Of a stretch of DNA of 64,000 nt, positions 8,562 through 17,500 are shown in pieces. The DNA comes from Anaerocolumna sp. AGMB13025 (GTDB lineage: Bacteria > Bacillota > Clostridia > Lachnospirales > Lachnospiraceae), in contig NZ_CP121445.1 of the NCBI RefSeq assembly GCF_029689925.1, forward strand, positions 6,072,501 through 6,136,500, in the 5' to 3' direction. The notes under the pieces are model-generated. The model was not told where the DNA came from. It was given only the letters and a program-made list of their open reading frames with translations, and ran no database searches. A program made the translations under genes and the position numbers. The stretch's first letter is position 1, and each line of letters starts with the position of its first letter.

Positions 8562-10265
8562 TTACTTTTTAACAGGCTTTAAAAGCATAAGCTGTAAAAG
8601 TTTTGAATCATGCTGAACATTTGCAGGATTACATACTACATTGTTAGCAGTAGCCCAACCGGTAAATCTGCTTGTGTTGTAAACAAACCAGTTTCCATTG
8701 TAGAATAATGGAACATTGATCATATTGTTTGCAAAATGCTGCTCTATCTTTGCTGTTATGGATTTTAATTCAGAATCTTTCGCAGTTGGCATGCTGGCGA
8801 TTAAAGCTGTCATCTGATTATTCGCATAGTTATTCATGGTAATCGTCCACCAGGTATCTGTTTTAATTCTTGATTGATCACCAATTGTGTCATAATAGTA
8901 TCTGTACGGGTCACCGGAAATACCATATCCACCATAAAGAATGTCATGTTTACCAGTTTTCCAGCTTTCAATATACATTGCAAGATCTATCGCTTTTGCT
9001 GTTGCATTGATACCTGCTTTCTTAAGTCCTGCTGCAACAATTGCTGCACCATCATTCCAATCAGTCCAACCTGCAGGTGATGTAATTTCAAATGCCAGCT
9101 TGGAACCATCCGGGTTCTCTAAGAATCCATCATTGTTCACATCTTTGTATCCGGCATCTGCTAATAACTTTTTGGCTGCATTGATATCATATCTAGCATA
9201 TTTAGCCAATTCAGCCTGGGCAGTTTTATCAGCGTACCCCATTAGTGCCGGCGGTAAACCGGTAACCGGAGGAACATCCTTTGAAAGATATCCGTATACT
9301 GCTGAATTTATGATACCGTTTCTATCAGCACATAATGATACCGCTCTTCTGAAATTAACATCGTTAAATGCCTTTAAGGTATCCTTATTTTCATCCATAA
9401 AGTTAAATGCAAGTCTTACAGCATCGTTTTTACCATACCAGTATTTTCTGTTCGGGTCACCCTGTACATAATTCTTTTCTGCGTCCGGTATAAAGATATG
9501 TGCCCAGTCAACCGCTCCTGTCTGAAGTAAGGAAAGTGCAGCTTGGTTGCCATTAAACTGCGGGAAACGAAGCTGATCAACACTTAGATTTTTACCATTC
9601 CAATAATTAGGGTTTCTATCCAGTACAATCATTTCAGGTTTAAATGACTTAACTACTGAGAATGGACCTGTAACTACAGGGTTTTTGTCTACATAAGTTG
9701 CCGGATTTGTAACCTTTGAATAAACATGTTCCGGTAACATCCAGCGTTGATAGAATAAACTGTTACGTACAAAACGATTTGCTTCTTTCATGACAATTTT
9801 AACTGTATAGTTGTTAACTATGGTAACATAAGCAATTCTTCCCTTTACGCCATTGTGATCCCAGTCACCGTTTCTGTCTATCTCCGGATGTGTCTTTGTA
9901 TAGTTGAAGGTAAATGCAACGTCTTTAGCAGTAAAATCCTTACCATCGCTCCATTTAACTCCCTTTCGCACATATACGGTTAGGGTTTTAAAATCAGGTT
10001 CTGTTACAATCTTTTCTGCAAGCCATGGTGTTTCCTTATTATTGTTAAAGCTATCAAAAATAACCAATGGCTCAAACATAAATCCCAAAGAAGCGTGTAA
10101 AGCATTGTTAATAAGCGGGTTAAAGTTTCTTACCCAACCATTACTCTCCTGTGACATAATCGTAAGAAAAGCAGGTTTCTTTGCAGCCTTCGCCATAGTA
10201 GGCATAGTCATGGGAAATGATAGCACAACTATCAGCATTATAGCGATAAACTTTTTCATTTTCAT
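8562..10265 (-). CDS. Extracellular solute-binding protein, family 5 (OppA-like)
   Basis: A 567-residue binding protein of the OppA/DppA/NikA superfamily: LAEKIVTEPDFKTLTVYVRKGVKWSDGKDFTAKDVAFTF is the family signature near residue 85-120. It captures the substrate for the OppBCDF-like transporter downstream. The first 28 residues are a signal peptide (MKMKKFIAIMLIVVLSF) ending in a probable A-K-A cleavage site, with no lipobox cysteine, unusual for a Gram-positive binding protein, which is normally a lipoprotein. The ATG follows AGGAGG by 8 nt. Substrate is not evident. Confidence 0.9.
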   Translation of the reverse strand: MKMKKFIAIMLIVVLSFPMTMPTMAKAAKKPAFLTIMSQESNGWVRNFNPLINNALHASLGFMFEPLVIFDSFNNNKETPWLAEKIVTEPDFKTLTVYVRKGVKWSDGKDFTAKDVAFTFNYTKTHPEIDRNGDWDHNGVKGRIAYVTIVNNYTVKIVMKEANRFVRNSLFYQRWMLPEHVYSKVTNPATYVDKNPVVTGPFSVVKSFKPEMIVLDRNPNYWNGKNLSVDQLRFPQFNGNQAALSLLQTGAVDWAHIFIPDAEKNYVQGDPNRKYWYGKNDAVRLAFNFMDENKDTLKAFNDVNFRRAVSLCADRNGIINSAVYGYLSKDVPPVTGLPPALMGYADKTAQAELAKYARYDINAAKKLLADAGYKDVNNDGFLENPDGSKLAFEITSPAGWTDWNDGAAIVAAGLKKAGINATAKAIDLAMYIESWKTGKHDILYGGYGISGDPYRYYYDTIGDQSRIKTDTWWTITMNNYANNQMTALIASMPTAKDSELKSITAKIEQHFANNMINVPLFYNGNWFVYNTSRFTGWATANNVVCNPANVQHDSKLLQLMLLKPVKK

Positions 10266-10560
10266 AAGCTTATCCTCCTTTAAATTATTATTTTACTACA
10301 GAACATGTATATTACCTGATTATGATAATAATTACACTTTTTATAAATTTTGTTTAATTTTAAAGCTCATAATAATTATTTTATATAAACATTAGCCTAT
10401 GTCCAAAAAAATATATAGAGCTTCAACCGTGAATATTTCTTAATTCGTTTGTATTTCAAAGCTATTTTAGTTAGTTTTTATTATCATTTTATGATAGGTG
10501 TCCCTCTATCTATCCTGCCATCATTTTATCACCTTTGAAAATATAAATTTCACCTTCCAT
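10266..10560. other. Divergent intergenic region, left part
   Basis: AT-rich sequence between the opp operon and the PucR-type regulator. The opp promoter must lie here on the minus strand, but I see no pair of boxes close to the sigma-A consensus. No gene is supported. Confidence 0.4.
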
Positions 10561-10590
10561 AAACCGATTGACTGCTTTGTCAATCGGTTT
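10561..10590. promoter_or_regulatory. Perfect 12-bp inverted repeat
   Basis: AAACCGATTGAC (10561-10572) and GTCAATCGGTTT (10579-10590) form a perfect stem with a 6-nt loop, 16 bp left of the regulator's -35 box. It resembles a terminator stem but no gene ends here on the plus strand, so an operator or a cruciform site for the divergent promoters is also possible. Confidence 0.55.
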
Positions 10591-10605
10591 TATATGATTT
10601 ATTGA

Positions 10606-10634
10606 TTGACAAGAAAACATTCTTGCATTAATAT
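10606..10634 (+). promoter_or_regulatory. Sigma-A promoter of the PucR-type regulator
   Basis: TTGACA (10606-10611), a 17-bp spacer and TAATAT (10629-10634) closely match the housekeeping consensus and lie about 80 bp before the regulator start. Confidence 0.8.
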
Positions 10635-10715
10635 ACTGTTATCATATCAGATTAATATGAATTAACAGATAGTCAGGTATCTATTGCCGGAAGCAAATGG
10701 TCTTATAAGGACCTT

Positions 10716-12275
10716 ATGGGAGAAAATCAAATGGTGAATGCATCTCTAACATTTTTAAAGATTTGTGACAATCTGAATGGAAGAATACTGCAGAAAAAGG
10801 TATATAAGGAAAATCAAAAAATTGAACGCGTGAAGCTTTTTGACAGCAGCCAAGACCAGTTTGATCATGATACTGTATATATTGGAACAATGCAGGATTA
10901 CATCTTAATAAGGGATTACGAACTAAATGCCATTTTGTGTTCGGATACGGAGAGCTCAACTGAAGAAGTATTCCACCCAGGTGCCAATATAGTTGTACTC
11001 CAGAGCAGCAATGTTGCCAAAACTTTAAGTGATGTACTGGATATGTTCTTTCATTTCAATAAAGTACTCACGGTTTACCATGAGTTTATGAAAACAATTC
11101 TGGAGGAGGATCCCCTTCAAACTGTTGTGGATAAATGTGAAAAAGTACTTCAAAATCCTGTAGCAGTAATGGATTCCAGCTTTAAGCTTCTGGCATGGAC
11201 CAAAGACACAGTAACAAAAGATAACTATTGGAAAGAAATCCTAGAGAATGGATATCCCTCTCTGGCAACGATAACTGCGGTTCAAAAAGCAAACGGCTAC
11301 AAAAGCTTTCTGCAGCCTTGTATCATTGAACCTGAATGTAAAGGCAATGTGAGAAAAATTCTAATAAGACTGCAATCCGGTAAAAGCAATTTAGGCTATA
11401 TGGCAATCCTTGAAGAAAATCATATTTTTACAGATTATGATCTGGAATTGATAAAGTTGATTTCAAAGATAATGGCAAAGCTGTTATCTGATCAGAACAC
11501 TGAAACGAATAAATGTGATAATGACAGATATGAACAGATGATAATTGATATCCTGGAAGACGGGCAGATTAGCGAAAACCAGCTGCAGAAAAGGCTTCCC
11601 TATTTGAAATGGAATTTTTCAGACAGGTATTATTTGCTTACCATAGATATAACCGGACAGGATAATTTTGACACGCTGAGTTGTTATATAAAAAACGCTG
11701 TCAGGAAACGATACCCCCGCTGCAATCTCCTACTATATAACCGGCAGATCATAATCATTGATGGTTTGGCAGCCGGGTTATTGGAGCCGGAGGAGAGTTA
11801 TTTGAATCCTCTGAAAATAATCCTTGCAAAAAGTGGTCTGCGCGGAGGGATCAGTAATGTATTTAGCAATTTAGTACTGCTAAAGACCTATTATAATCAG
11901 TCTCTCTTAGCCCTTGAGCTGGGAGAAGCAGTACAAAAGGACATCACTCCTCTTTCTTATTACAGAAATTATGCACTGCAATATATGATAAGGGTCTGCA
12001 GCAGACACGCAGACTTAAAGTACTTCTGCCATCCGGCGGTTATACAGCTTTACGAATATGATCAAACCAAACATACGCATTATCTTGAAACATTGGAGGC
12101 TTTTTTAAAGTATAACAAAAATTCATATGCAGCAGCAGAAGCAATTTATATACATAGAAATACTCTTGTCTACCGCATAAATAAAATAAAAGAGATTACC
12201 GGTCTCAATCTGGATGAACATGAGGATTTGAGTCTGATGGTATCCTTAGAAATCTGTAAATACGAAAAACTGTAA
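10716..12275 (+). CDS. PucR/CdaR-family transcriptional regulator
   Basis: A 519-residue protein without a membrane segment. The C-terminal 60 residues (YAAAEAIYIHRNTLVYRINKIKEITGLNL) are the PucR-type HTH_30 DNA-binding domain; the middle (about 280-440) looks like the GGDEF-related CdaR domain of this family; residues 90-260 resemble a GAF-like sensor. It is transcribed away from the opp operon and upstream of the sulfotransferase operon, so it may control either; the divergent arrangement favours opp. ATG 10716 has AAGGA 5 nt upstream; ATG 10731, with GGGAG 8 nt upstream, is an equally good start and would shorten the protein by five residues. Confidence 0.85.
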   Translation: MGENQMVNASLTFLKICDNLNGRILQKKVYKENQKIERVKLFDSSQDQFDHDTVYIGTMQDYILIRDYELNAILCSDTESSTEEVFHPGANIVVLQSSNVAKTLSDVLDMFFHFNKVLTVYHEFMKTILEEDPLQTVVDKCEKVLQNPVAVMDSSFKLLAWTKDTVTKDNYWKEILENGYPSLATITAVQKANGYKSFLQPCIIEPECKGNVRKILIRLQSGKSNLGYMAILEENHIFTDYDLELIKLISKIMAKLLSDQNTETNKCDNDRYEQMIIDILEDGQISENQLQKRLPYLKWNFSDRYYLLTIDITGQDNFDTLSCYIKNAVRKRYPRCNLLLYNRQIIIIDGLAAGLLEPEESYLNPLKIILAKSGLRGGISNVFSNLVLLKTYYNQSLLALELGEAVQKDITPLSYYRNYALQYMIRVCSRHADLKYFCHPAVIQLYEYDQTKHTHYLETLEAFLKYNKNSYAAAEAIYIHRNTLVYRINKIKEITGLNLDEHEDLSLMVSLEICKYEKL

Positions 12276-12312
12276 CGCCGACTTCTAGCCGTATAAATTC
12301 ATTATTTATATT

Positions 12313-12334
12313 ATTTGTACTCCTGAGTACAAAT
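12313..12334. promoter_or_regulatory. Operator-like perfect palindrome
   Basis: ATTTGTACTC (12313-12322), CT, then GAGTACAAAT (12325-12334): 10-bp arms, 2-bp centre. The centre lies about 40 bp upstream of the -35 box at 12364, a position typical of an activator site for the sulfotransferase operon. It lacks the loop of a terminator. Confidence 0.65.
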
Positions 12335-12363
12335 ATGTCATTTAAAACCGTAAATCAAGTACA

Positions 12364-12392
12364 TTGTCTTTAACAAGCCTGTGGTCTACAAT
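12364..12392 (+). promoter_or_regulatory. Probable sigma-A promoter of the thioredoxin-ABC-sulfotransferase operon
   Basis: TTGTCT (12364-12369), 17 bp, TACAAT (12387-12392), about 70 bp before the first gene. The weak -35 box fits a promoter helped by an activator at the palindrome 12313-12334. Confidence 0.6.
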
Positions 12393-12460
12393 AAATAAAA
12401 CCCTATTTCATACTTAACATATATGATTACAGTATATATTTAATTGCATTGGAGGACAGT

Positions 12461-12790
12461 ATGATAACTCAATTAAACAAGAGTAATTTCAGTGAATTTT
12501 TATCAAATTCCAATGAACTGCTAATGATACTTTTTTATAAGGAGGACTGTATCCATTGCAGTAAAATGAAAGCAGAATTAGATGATTTATCCAGTAAGTC
12601 AGCAGGTCCGGTTCTCTTCGGGAAGATTAATGGAAAGGAGGAGTATGAGCTCTTGGATTTGTATGAAATTGATTCTCTGCCAACACTACTATTCTTTATT
12701 AAAGGTGAGAAAAAAGAGTGTCTGGAGGGTTACTATCCCTCACTGGTAATTCAAGCAAACCAAAACAAATTGCTTCACCTGCTTTCCTAA
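12461..12790 (+). CDS. Thioredoxin-fold protein with CIHC active site
   Basis: A 109-residue single-domain thioredoxin-fold protein: LLMILFYKEDCIHCSKMKAELDDL carries the CxxC redox pair (C-I-H-C), and the cis-proline loop reads DSLPTLLFF. CIHC is nearer to the DsbA/DsbL CPHC type than to the CGPC of thioredoxin, but there is no signal peptide, so it should act in the cytoplasm. It is first in an operon that ends with an arylsulfotransferase, recalling the pairing of AssT with DsbL in enterobacteria. ATG 12461 follows GGAGG by 5 nt; a TTG at 12449 is upstream of that site. Confidence 0.85.
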   Translation: MITQLNKSNFSEFLSNSNELLMILFYKEDCIHCSKMKAELDDLSSKSAGPVLFGKINGKEEYELLDLYEIDSLPTLLFFIKGEKKECLEGYYPSLVIQANQNKLLHLLS

Positions 12791-12846
12791 TAAGAAAAGG
12801 TAAGCCTCTAGATTGTAAAAGAATGGTGGAAAGGAGAAGTCGGCAT

Positions 12847-13908
12847 ATGGATATTAAATTAGATAATATCAATAAAGTCTTTGGCAATTACAAAGCCCTC
12901 GATCAGGTATCTTTTGAAATAGAGAAAGGAAAACTGATAGGTTTATTAGGACCCAGCGGCAGCGGAAAAACGACCATTTTAAGAATCCTTGCAGGACTTG
13001 AAAGACAGGATACTGGTAATGTATATCTGAACGGTATCCTGGTCAATGAGTTGTCTGCCAGCAAAAGGGGCATTGGATTTGTATTCCAAAGCTATGGTTT
13101 GTTCCCTTATATGACCGTTTATGACAACATAGCCTATGGCCTGAAGGTACAAAAGAAAAGCAAGGAATATATCAGGGACAGAGTAACGGAACTACTGGAA
13201 CTTGTTGAACTTCCGGGTCTTGAAAAGCGATACCCTTTAGAACTTTCCGGTGGGCAAATGCAAAGAATTGCTTTTGCCAGAGCTTTAGCACCCAACCCAA
13301 AGCTGTTACTGTTGGATGAACCCTTTGCTGCTATTGATGCAAAGGTTCGTAAAGAGCTAAGAAGCTGGCTGCGGGAAATGATAACAAAAATAAGAATTAC
13401 AAGTATCTTTGTGACTCATGATCAGGATGAAGCGGTAGAAGTCGCCGATGAAATTATTATTACAAATAAAGGCCAGGTTGAACAAATCGGAACACCGATT
13501 GAAATCTACAAAAATCCCAGAACTCCCTTTGTTGCTCAGTTTATCGGGCAATCCACACAAATTAACGGGTACAGAAACCTAAAAGGCTTTGAAACACTGG
13601 AGGAAGGCTTTAGAGCCGTTATTCGGCCTGAATTTATAAAGGTCTATAAATACGGAACAAAAGAGGAATATATCAGTGCCCTGGAGGATGGAATTGTAAG
13701 GAATGCTATTTTCAGAGGAGACTGTATGGAGGTTACCCTGGAAGTCAAAGGAAATTTCCTAAAGACCCTTCGTTCCCTGGATGACGAAGGAGTTGCCCTT
13801 GGTGAAAAGGTACAGCTGCATATCCTGCGTTTCTATCTATTCGATGATAAGAAAGCATATTCAGTTACGAATAAAAGTCTTGATGCGGCAGACACATTTT
13901 ATATTTAG
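12847..13908 (+). CDS. ABC transporter ATPase, sulfonate/sulfate-ester type
   Basis: A 353-residue ATPase with Walker A GPSGSGKTT, Q-loop VFQSYGLFPY, signature LSGGQMQR, Walker B LLLLDEPFAAID and H-loop VTHDQDEA. After residue about 235 it has a CysA/PotA-like C-terminal regulatory region (RAVIRPEFIKVYK) instead of the short end of SsuB/TauB. The start at 12847 follows AAGGAG by 11 nt; upstream in-frame ATG codons lie inside the thioredoxin gene. With the permease 12 nt downstream and the binding lipoprotein it forms an uptake system, probably for an organosulfur compound given the sulfotransferase at the operon end. Confidence 0.88.
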   Translation: MDIKLDNINKVFGNYKALDQVSFEIEKGKLIGLLGPSGSGKTTILRILAGLERQDTGNVYLNGILVNELSASKRGIGFVFQSYGLFPYMTVYDNIAYGLKVQKKSKEYIRDRVTELLELVELPGLEKRYPLELSGGQMQRIAFARALAPNPKLLLLDEPFAAIDAKVRKELRSWLREMITKIRITSIFVTHDQDEAVEVADEIIITNKGQVEQIGTPIEIYKNPRTPFVAQFIGQSTQINGYRNLKGFETLEEGFRAVIRPEFIKVYKYGTKEEYISALEDGIVRNAIFRGDCMEVTLEVKGNFLKTLRSLDDEGVALGEKVQLHILRFYLFDDKKAYSVTNKSLDAADTFYI

Positions 13909-13920
13909 AGGGAGGATGGC

Positions 13921-14733
13921 ATGAAAAGCTACGAAAAATATAGTAACAAGCAAAACCAGCAGGCAAAATTCTCCCCGAAAAATATTCCGGTTATTTTCAC
14001 CAGAGGAGGACTGCTTTCCTGGCTCTTAATTCTAGCAGTCTGGCAATTGACTGCTCTGTCATATTCGGATTACTTTCTTCCCGGTCCGCTTTCTGTAATA
14101 AGGAATTTCGTAGAATTGATTGGCAACGGGGTGTTATGGACAGATATTATTTTCAGTGCAGTCAGAGCAGGAAAGGGCTGGCTTTTAGGTATCGTTCTGG
14201 CGGTTCCCTTGGGACTGCTGATTGGAAATTTTGAAAAGGTACGATGCCTTACTGAACCCTTCTTAAATTTCTTACGATTTGTTCCGGTGCTGGCTCTGAC
14301 AAGTCTGTTCTTAATGTGGTTTGGAGTGGGTGAGGAATCTAAAATAGCTCTGATCACTTATGCAACTTTTTTTCCCATGCTGATTAATACCATTGCCGGT
14401 GTAGGTTCCACCAATAAAATTCTACTGGAGGCTGCCCAGTGTATGGGAGCATCCCGTTTAAGAGTGTTTTTGACAGTGGTAGTCCCCTCTTCCATTCCCT
14501 TTGTATTTACAGGGATACGGCTTGGTCTTGGCAGTTCGATTCTATGTGTGGTAGCGGCTGAAATGTTGGTTGCTAATAATGGGCTGGGATACCTGATCTA
14601 TAGTTCACGCCTGTATTATAAAACCGGCTGGATGTTTGTAGGTATTCTGACTCTTGGTATATTAGGCTTTGCAGCAGACCGGTTAATTACATATTTAGGC
14701 AGAAGGTTTTTAAAACAATATGGTGTAAAATAA
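13921..14733 (+). CDS. ABC transporter permease, SsuC/TauC-like
   Basis: A 270-residue BPD-type permease with about six helices and the EAA loop EAAQCMGASRLRVFLTVVVPSSIPF. The sequence SYSDYFLPGPLSVIRNF near residue 48 is the SsuC/TauC/NMT1-associated N-terminal signature. It forms the membrane channel with the ATPase just upstream and the lipoprotein downstream. Confidence 0.9.
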   Translation: MKSYEKYSNKQNQQAKFSPKNIPVIFTRGGLLSWLLILAVWQLTALSYSDYFLPGPLSVIRNFVELIGNGVLWTDIIFSAVRAGKGWLLGIVLAVPLGLLIGNFEKVRCLTEPFLNFLRFVPVLALTSLFLMWFGVGEESKIALITYATFFPMLINTIAGVGSTNKILLEAAQCMGASRLRVFLTVVVPSSIPFVFTGIRLGLGSSILCVVAAEMLVANNGLGYLIYSSRLYYKTGWMFVGILTLGILGFAADRLITYLGRRFLKQYGVK

Positions 14734-14787
14734 CAACTTAAATGAAATAGCCCTGATAAAACAGCAGAAAGAAAGAGAGGATTTTGA

Positions 14788-15846
14788 ATGATGACAGCCA
14801 GAAGAAAACAAATTGTAGGGTTACTCTTATTACTCCTAATGGCCGTTTCAGTTATTGGGTGCAGCAATGCAGCCCCTGGAAATCCTGAAACCAAAGAAAG
14901 TGCCGTTACCAAAGGAGACTCCTCGAAAGGTGAACCAAAGCAATTACGATTAGCGGTAATGACAGGAATGTTTAACCATTACACCGCTTTAATCGGAGTA
15001 GAACAGGGAATCTATCTGAAACATGGTATTGATTTACAAATAACTGAATATCCGGCAGGTATCAATACCGTGGATGCACTGGTTACAGACCAAGCCGACC
15101 TTGGATTCGTTGCTGATTTTGCTATCGTAAACCGTATCGGTAATACCCTTGATTCCACAAATCTGGTTATTGTTTCAGAGGTGCAGGGCGGACCTGTAAA
15201 CGGCGGATTATATGTGAATCCTGACTATAAGGATAATCTGAACGCTTTAGATGGTAAGGGGTTCATTAGTTCGGTAGGTACAGTAATCGAATATTACAAC
15301 AGCAAAATTTTTGAGTATTTAGGCTTTGAAGAGGATAAACAACAGTTATTGAATATTGACAATCCTCAGACTTCCCTTGCTCTGGCCCAAAAAGGAGATG
15401 CGGCTGCTCTCTTTGCTTCCGGTGCAAATGCAAAACTCTACGAAGAAATGGGTTGGATAAAAGCTGTAGATGCTTCTGAATTAAATATTAATACCTACAG
15501 CTTTGATGTTGCAACGAAAGAATTTAATGAAAATAACAAAGAACTAATTTCCCAGTATTTACAGGCAACTCAGGAAAGCTTTGATTATATTGTCAGTCAT
15601 TTGGATGAATCTGCCGCTTACCTTGAAAAGACCCTTGGTGTAAATGCGGAGGTAGTGAAAGCAGACTGGTCTGCTGCCAAGTCTGGTATTGGTTTTAGTG
15701 AGGAGGGTGCCCTTCAGCTGGAAGCAATTGAGAAATGGGCCTTAGGTAAAGAGAAATTTAAGCAAGATTATGCAATCAGAGACTATATTAACACAGATGC
15801 AGTAAAGCTTGCATTTCCTGATAAAGTTACAATAGCCGGAAAATAA
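14788..15846 (+). CDS. ABC substrate-binding lipoprotein, SsuA/NMT1-like
   Basis: A 352-residue lipoprotein: a hydrophobic signal (residues 9-24) ends at the lipobox V-I-G-C with C25 as lipidation site, followed by a flexible Ser/Lys/Glu-rich linker. The mature part resembles the SsuA/TauA/NMT1 family (VMTGMFNHYTALIGVEQGIYLKHGIDLQI, then DALVTDQADLGFV). These bind sulfonates, sulfate esters, nitrate or thiamine precursors; the arylsulfotransferase directly downstream suggests an aryl sulfate or related ester. Confidence 0.9.
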   Translation: MMTARRKQIVGLLLLLLMAVSVIGCSNAAPGNPETKESAVTKGDSSKGEPKQLRLAVMTGMFNHYTALIGVEQGIYLKHGIDLQITEYPAGINTVDALVTDQADLGFVADFAIVNRIGNTLDSTNLVIVSEVQGGPVNGGLYVNPDYKDNLNALDGKGFISSVGTVIEYYNSKIFEYLGFEEDKQQLLNIDNPQTSLALAQKGDAAALFASGANAKLYEEMGWIKAVDASELNINTYSFDVATKEFNENNKELISQYLQATQESFDYIVSHLDESAAYLEKTLGVNAEVVKADWSAAKSGIGFSEEGALQLEAIEKWALGKEKFKQDYAIRDYINTDAVKLAFPDKVTIAGK

Positions 15847-15903
15847 ATCAAGCATTGGGAATGATGACTTTTTGGAAAAAATCAAAGAAAAGGAGTAAGA
15901 ACC

Positions 15904-17391
15904 ATGGGATTACCTACTATATACCCCACAGGGGTTACCTATTATGACAAGACAAAAGCTTTTAACGGATATACCATATATCCGTCATCTAAAGGAGCTC
16001 TGCTGATTGATATGAACGGAAACGAGGTTCAGTTATGGGCCGGCCTGGGTGGATTTCCAAATAAAATACTGCCGGGTGGTTATGTGTTTGGTACAACAGG
16101 AGAACGCAATGCTAAGTATGCTTTTCAGGATCAGCTGGATTTGGTTCAAGTGGACTGGGAGGGTAATATTGTCTGGAAATTTGATCAGACTGAACTTGTA
16201 GCGGATCCGGGTTCTGAGCCACGTTATGTGGCACGTCAGCATCATGATTACCAAAGAGAGGGATCTTCTACCGGATATTTTGCTCCGGATGCCGAGCCAT
16301 ATATCGATCACGGCAATACCTTAATACTTACTCACGAGAATATCTATAACCATGCTATCTCTGATAAACGTCTGTTGGATGATAAAATTATCGAAGTGAC
16401 CTGGGAGGGCGATATTATCTGGACCTGGCGGGCCAATGAACATTTTGAGGAATTTGGCTTTGATGAAGCTGCCAAAAATGTTCTGTTCAGAGATCCCTGT
16501 GTAGTTAAGAATTTTGATGGTGACTGGCTGCATATTAATTCTATCTCCACACTGGGCCCAAACAAATGGTATGATTCCGGTGATGAACGTTTTCACCCTG
16601 ATAATATTATCTTTGATGCAAGAAATGCGAATATATTGGCTATTATCGATAAGAAAACTGGTAAAATCGTATGGAGACTTGGCCCTGACTTTAATGAAAG
16701 TGAAGCAACAAAGAAGCTTGGGTGGATAATCGGACAACATCATTTTCACTTAATACCCAGGGGGCTTCCTGGTGAAGGAGACTTTCTGGTATATGATAAC
16801 GGCGGTGCCGGCGGTTACGGCTCTCCTAATCCTTCTTCAAAATACGGCATAAATAATGCTGTCCGGGATTATTCCAGAGTATTGCAGTTTAATCCTCTGA
16901 CCCTTGAGATTACCTGGCAGTATACCCCTCTTGAAGCCGGAGCAATGTTATTTACAGATGCCTCAAAGTTCTACAGCTCCTATATCAGCTCAGCCCAGCG
17001 GCTTCCTAACGGCAATACGCTGATTACAGAAGGTTCCGACGGCAGGGTATTTGAAGTAACACCGGACCACGAAATTGTATGGGAATTTATTAATCCTTAC
17101 TTCAAAAAAATACTCGGTAAATTTGATAACAATATGGTATATCGCGCTTACAGAGTACCCTATGAATGGATTCCTCAGCTTGAGAAGCCCCTTGAAACAG
17201 ATATTGAGAAAATTGATATTGTGACCTTTCGAGTTCCGGGAGCTTCCATTGGTGAAGGCAGCGGAAAGGTTACCTTAACAGAGGGAGTCGATCCTGAGAG
17301 GGAAAAACTGACCGGTTTTGGAAGTGAAGAGGAGCAGGTTAATTTCTGTGTAACCTCAATAACCAAGGAAGATACTTTGAAAAAACCATAA
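15904..17391 (+). CDS. Arylsulfotransferase (ASST family), cytoplasmic form
   Basis: A 495-residue ASST-family beta-propeller: repeated blades of the type G-x-I-V-W-x-F/L (VDWEGNIVWKF, WEGDIIWTW, GKIVWRLG, LEITWQY, HEIVWEF). Histidine-rich loops RQHHD (113-115), DWLHINS (H210) and QHHFH (279-282), and QRLPNGNTLITEG (R366), match positions used by AssT enzymes, which move sulfate from an aryl sulfate donor to a phenol through a sulfohistidine. I cannot assign the sulfurylated histidine with certainty. Unlike enterobacterial AssT there is no signal peptide, so donor uptake by the SsuABC-like transporter in the same operon makes sense; Pseudomonas pairs an AstA with a similar transporter. Confidence 0.88.
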   Translation: MGLPTIYPTGVTYYDKTKAFNGYTIYPSSKGALLIDMNGNEVQLWAGLGGFPNKILPGGYVFGTTGERNAKYAFQDQLDLVQVDWEGNIVWKFDQTELVADPGSEPRYVARQHHDYQREGSSTGYFAPDAEPYIDHGNTLILTHENIYNHAISDKRLLDDKIIEVTWEGDIIWTWRANEHFEEFGFDEAAKNVLFRDPCVVKNFDGDWLHINSISTLGPNKWYDSGDERFHPDNIIFDARNANILAIIDKKTGKIVWRLGPDFNESEATKKLGWIIGQHHFHLIPRGLPGEGDFLVYDNGGAGGYGSPNPSSKYGINNAVRDYSRVLQFNPLTLEITWQYTPLEAGAMLFTDASKFYSSYISSAQRLPNGNTLITEGSDGRVFEVTPDHEIVWEFINPYFKKILGKFDNNMVYRAYRVPYEWIPQLEKPLETDIEKIDIVTFRVPGASIGEGSGKVTLTEGVDPEREKLTGFGSEEEQVNFCVTSITKEDTLKKP

Positions 17392-17402
17392 AGTTAATGC
17401 TT

Positions 17403-17438
17403 CGGCACCTTAAAGCTATGCAATAAGGTGCCGTTTAT
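17403..17438 (+). terminator. Intrinsic terminator of the sulfotransferase operon
   Basis: CGGCACCTTA (17403-17412) pairs with TAAGGTGCCG (17424-17433), followed by TTTATC; it begins 11 nt after the sulfotransferase stop codon. Confidence 0.85.
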
Positions 17439-17500
17439 CAATACTTTTATTGTTTTGCGCTTAATACATTATAACAAAAGATAGTAACGTAAACGTTAGT

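Noticed and set aside
8941..9471. Plus-strand frame of 176 codons
   Set aside because: Antisense to the oppA-like gene, which has clear family motifs and signal peptide; shadow frame.
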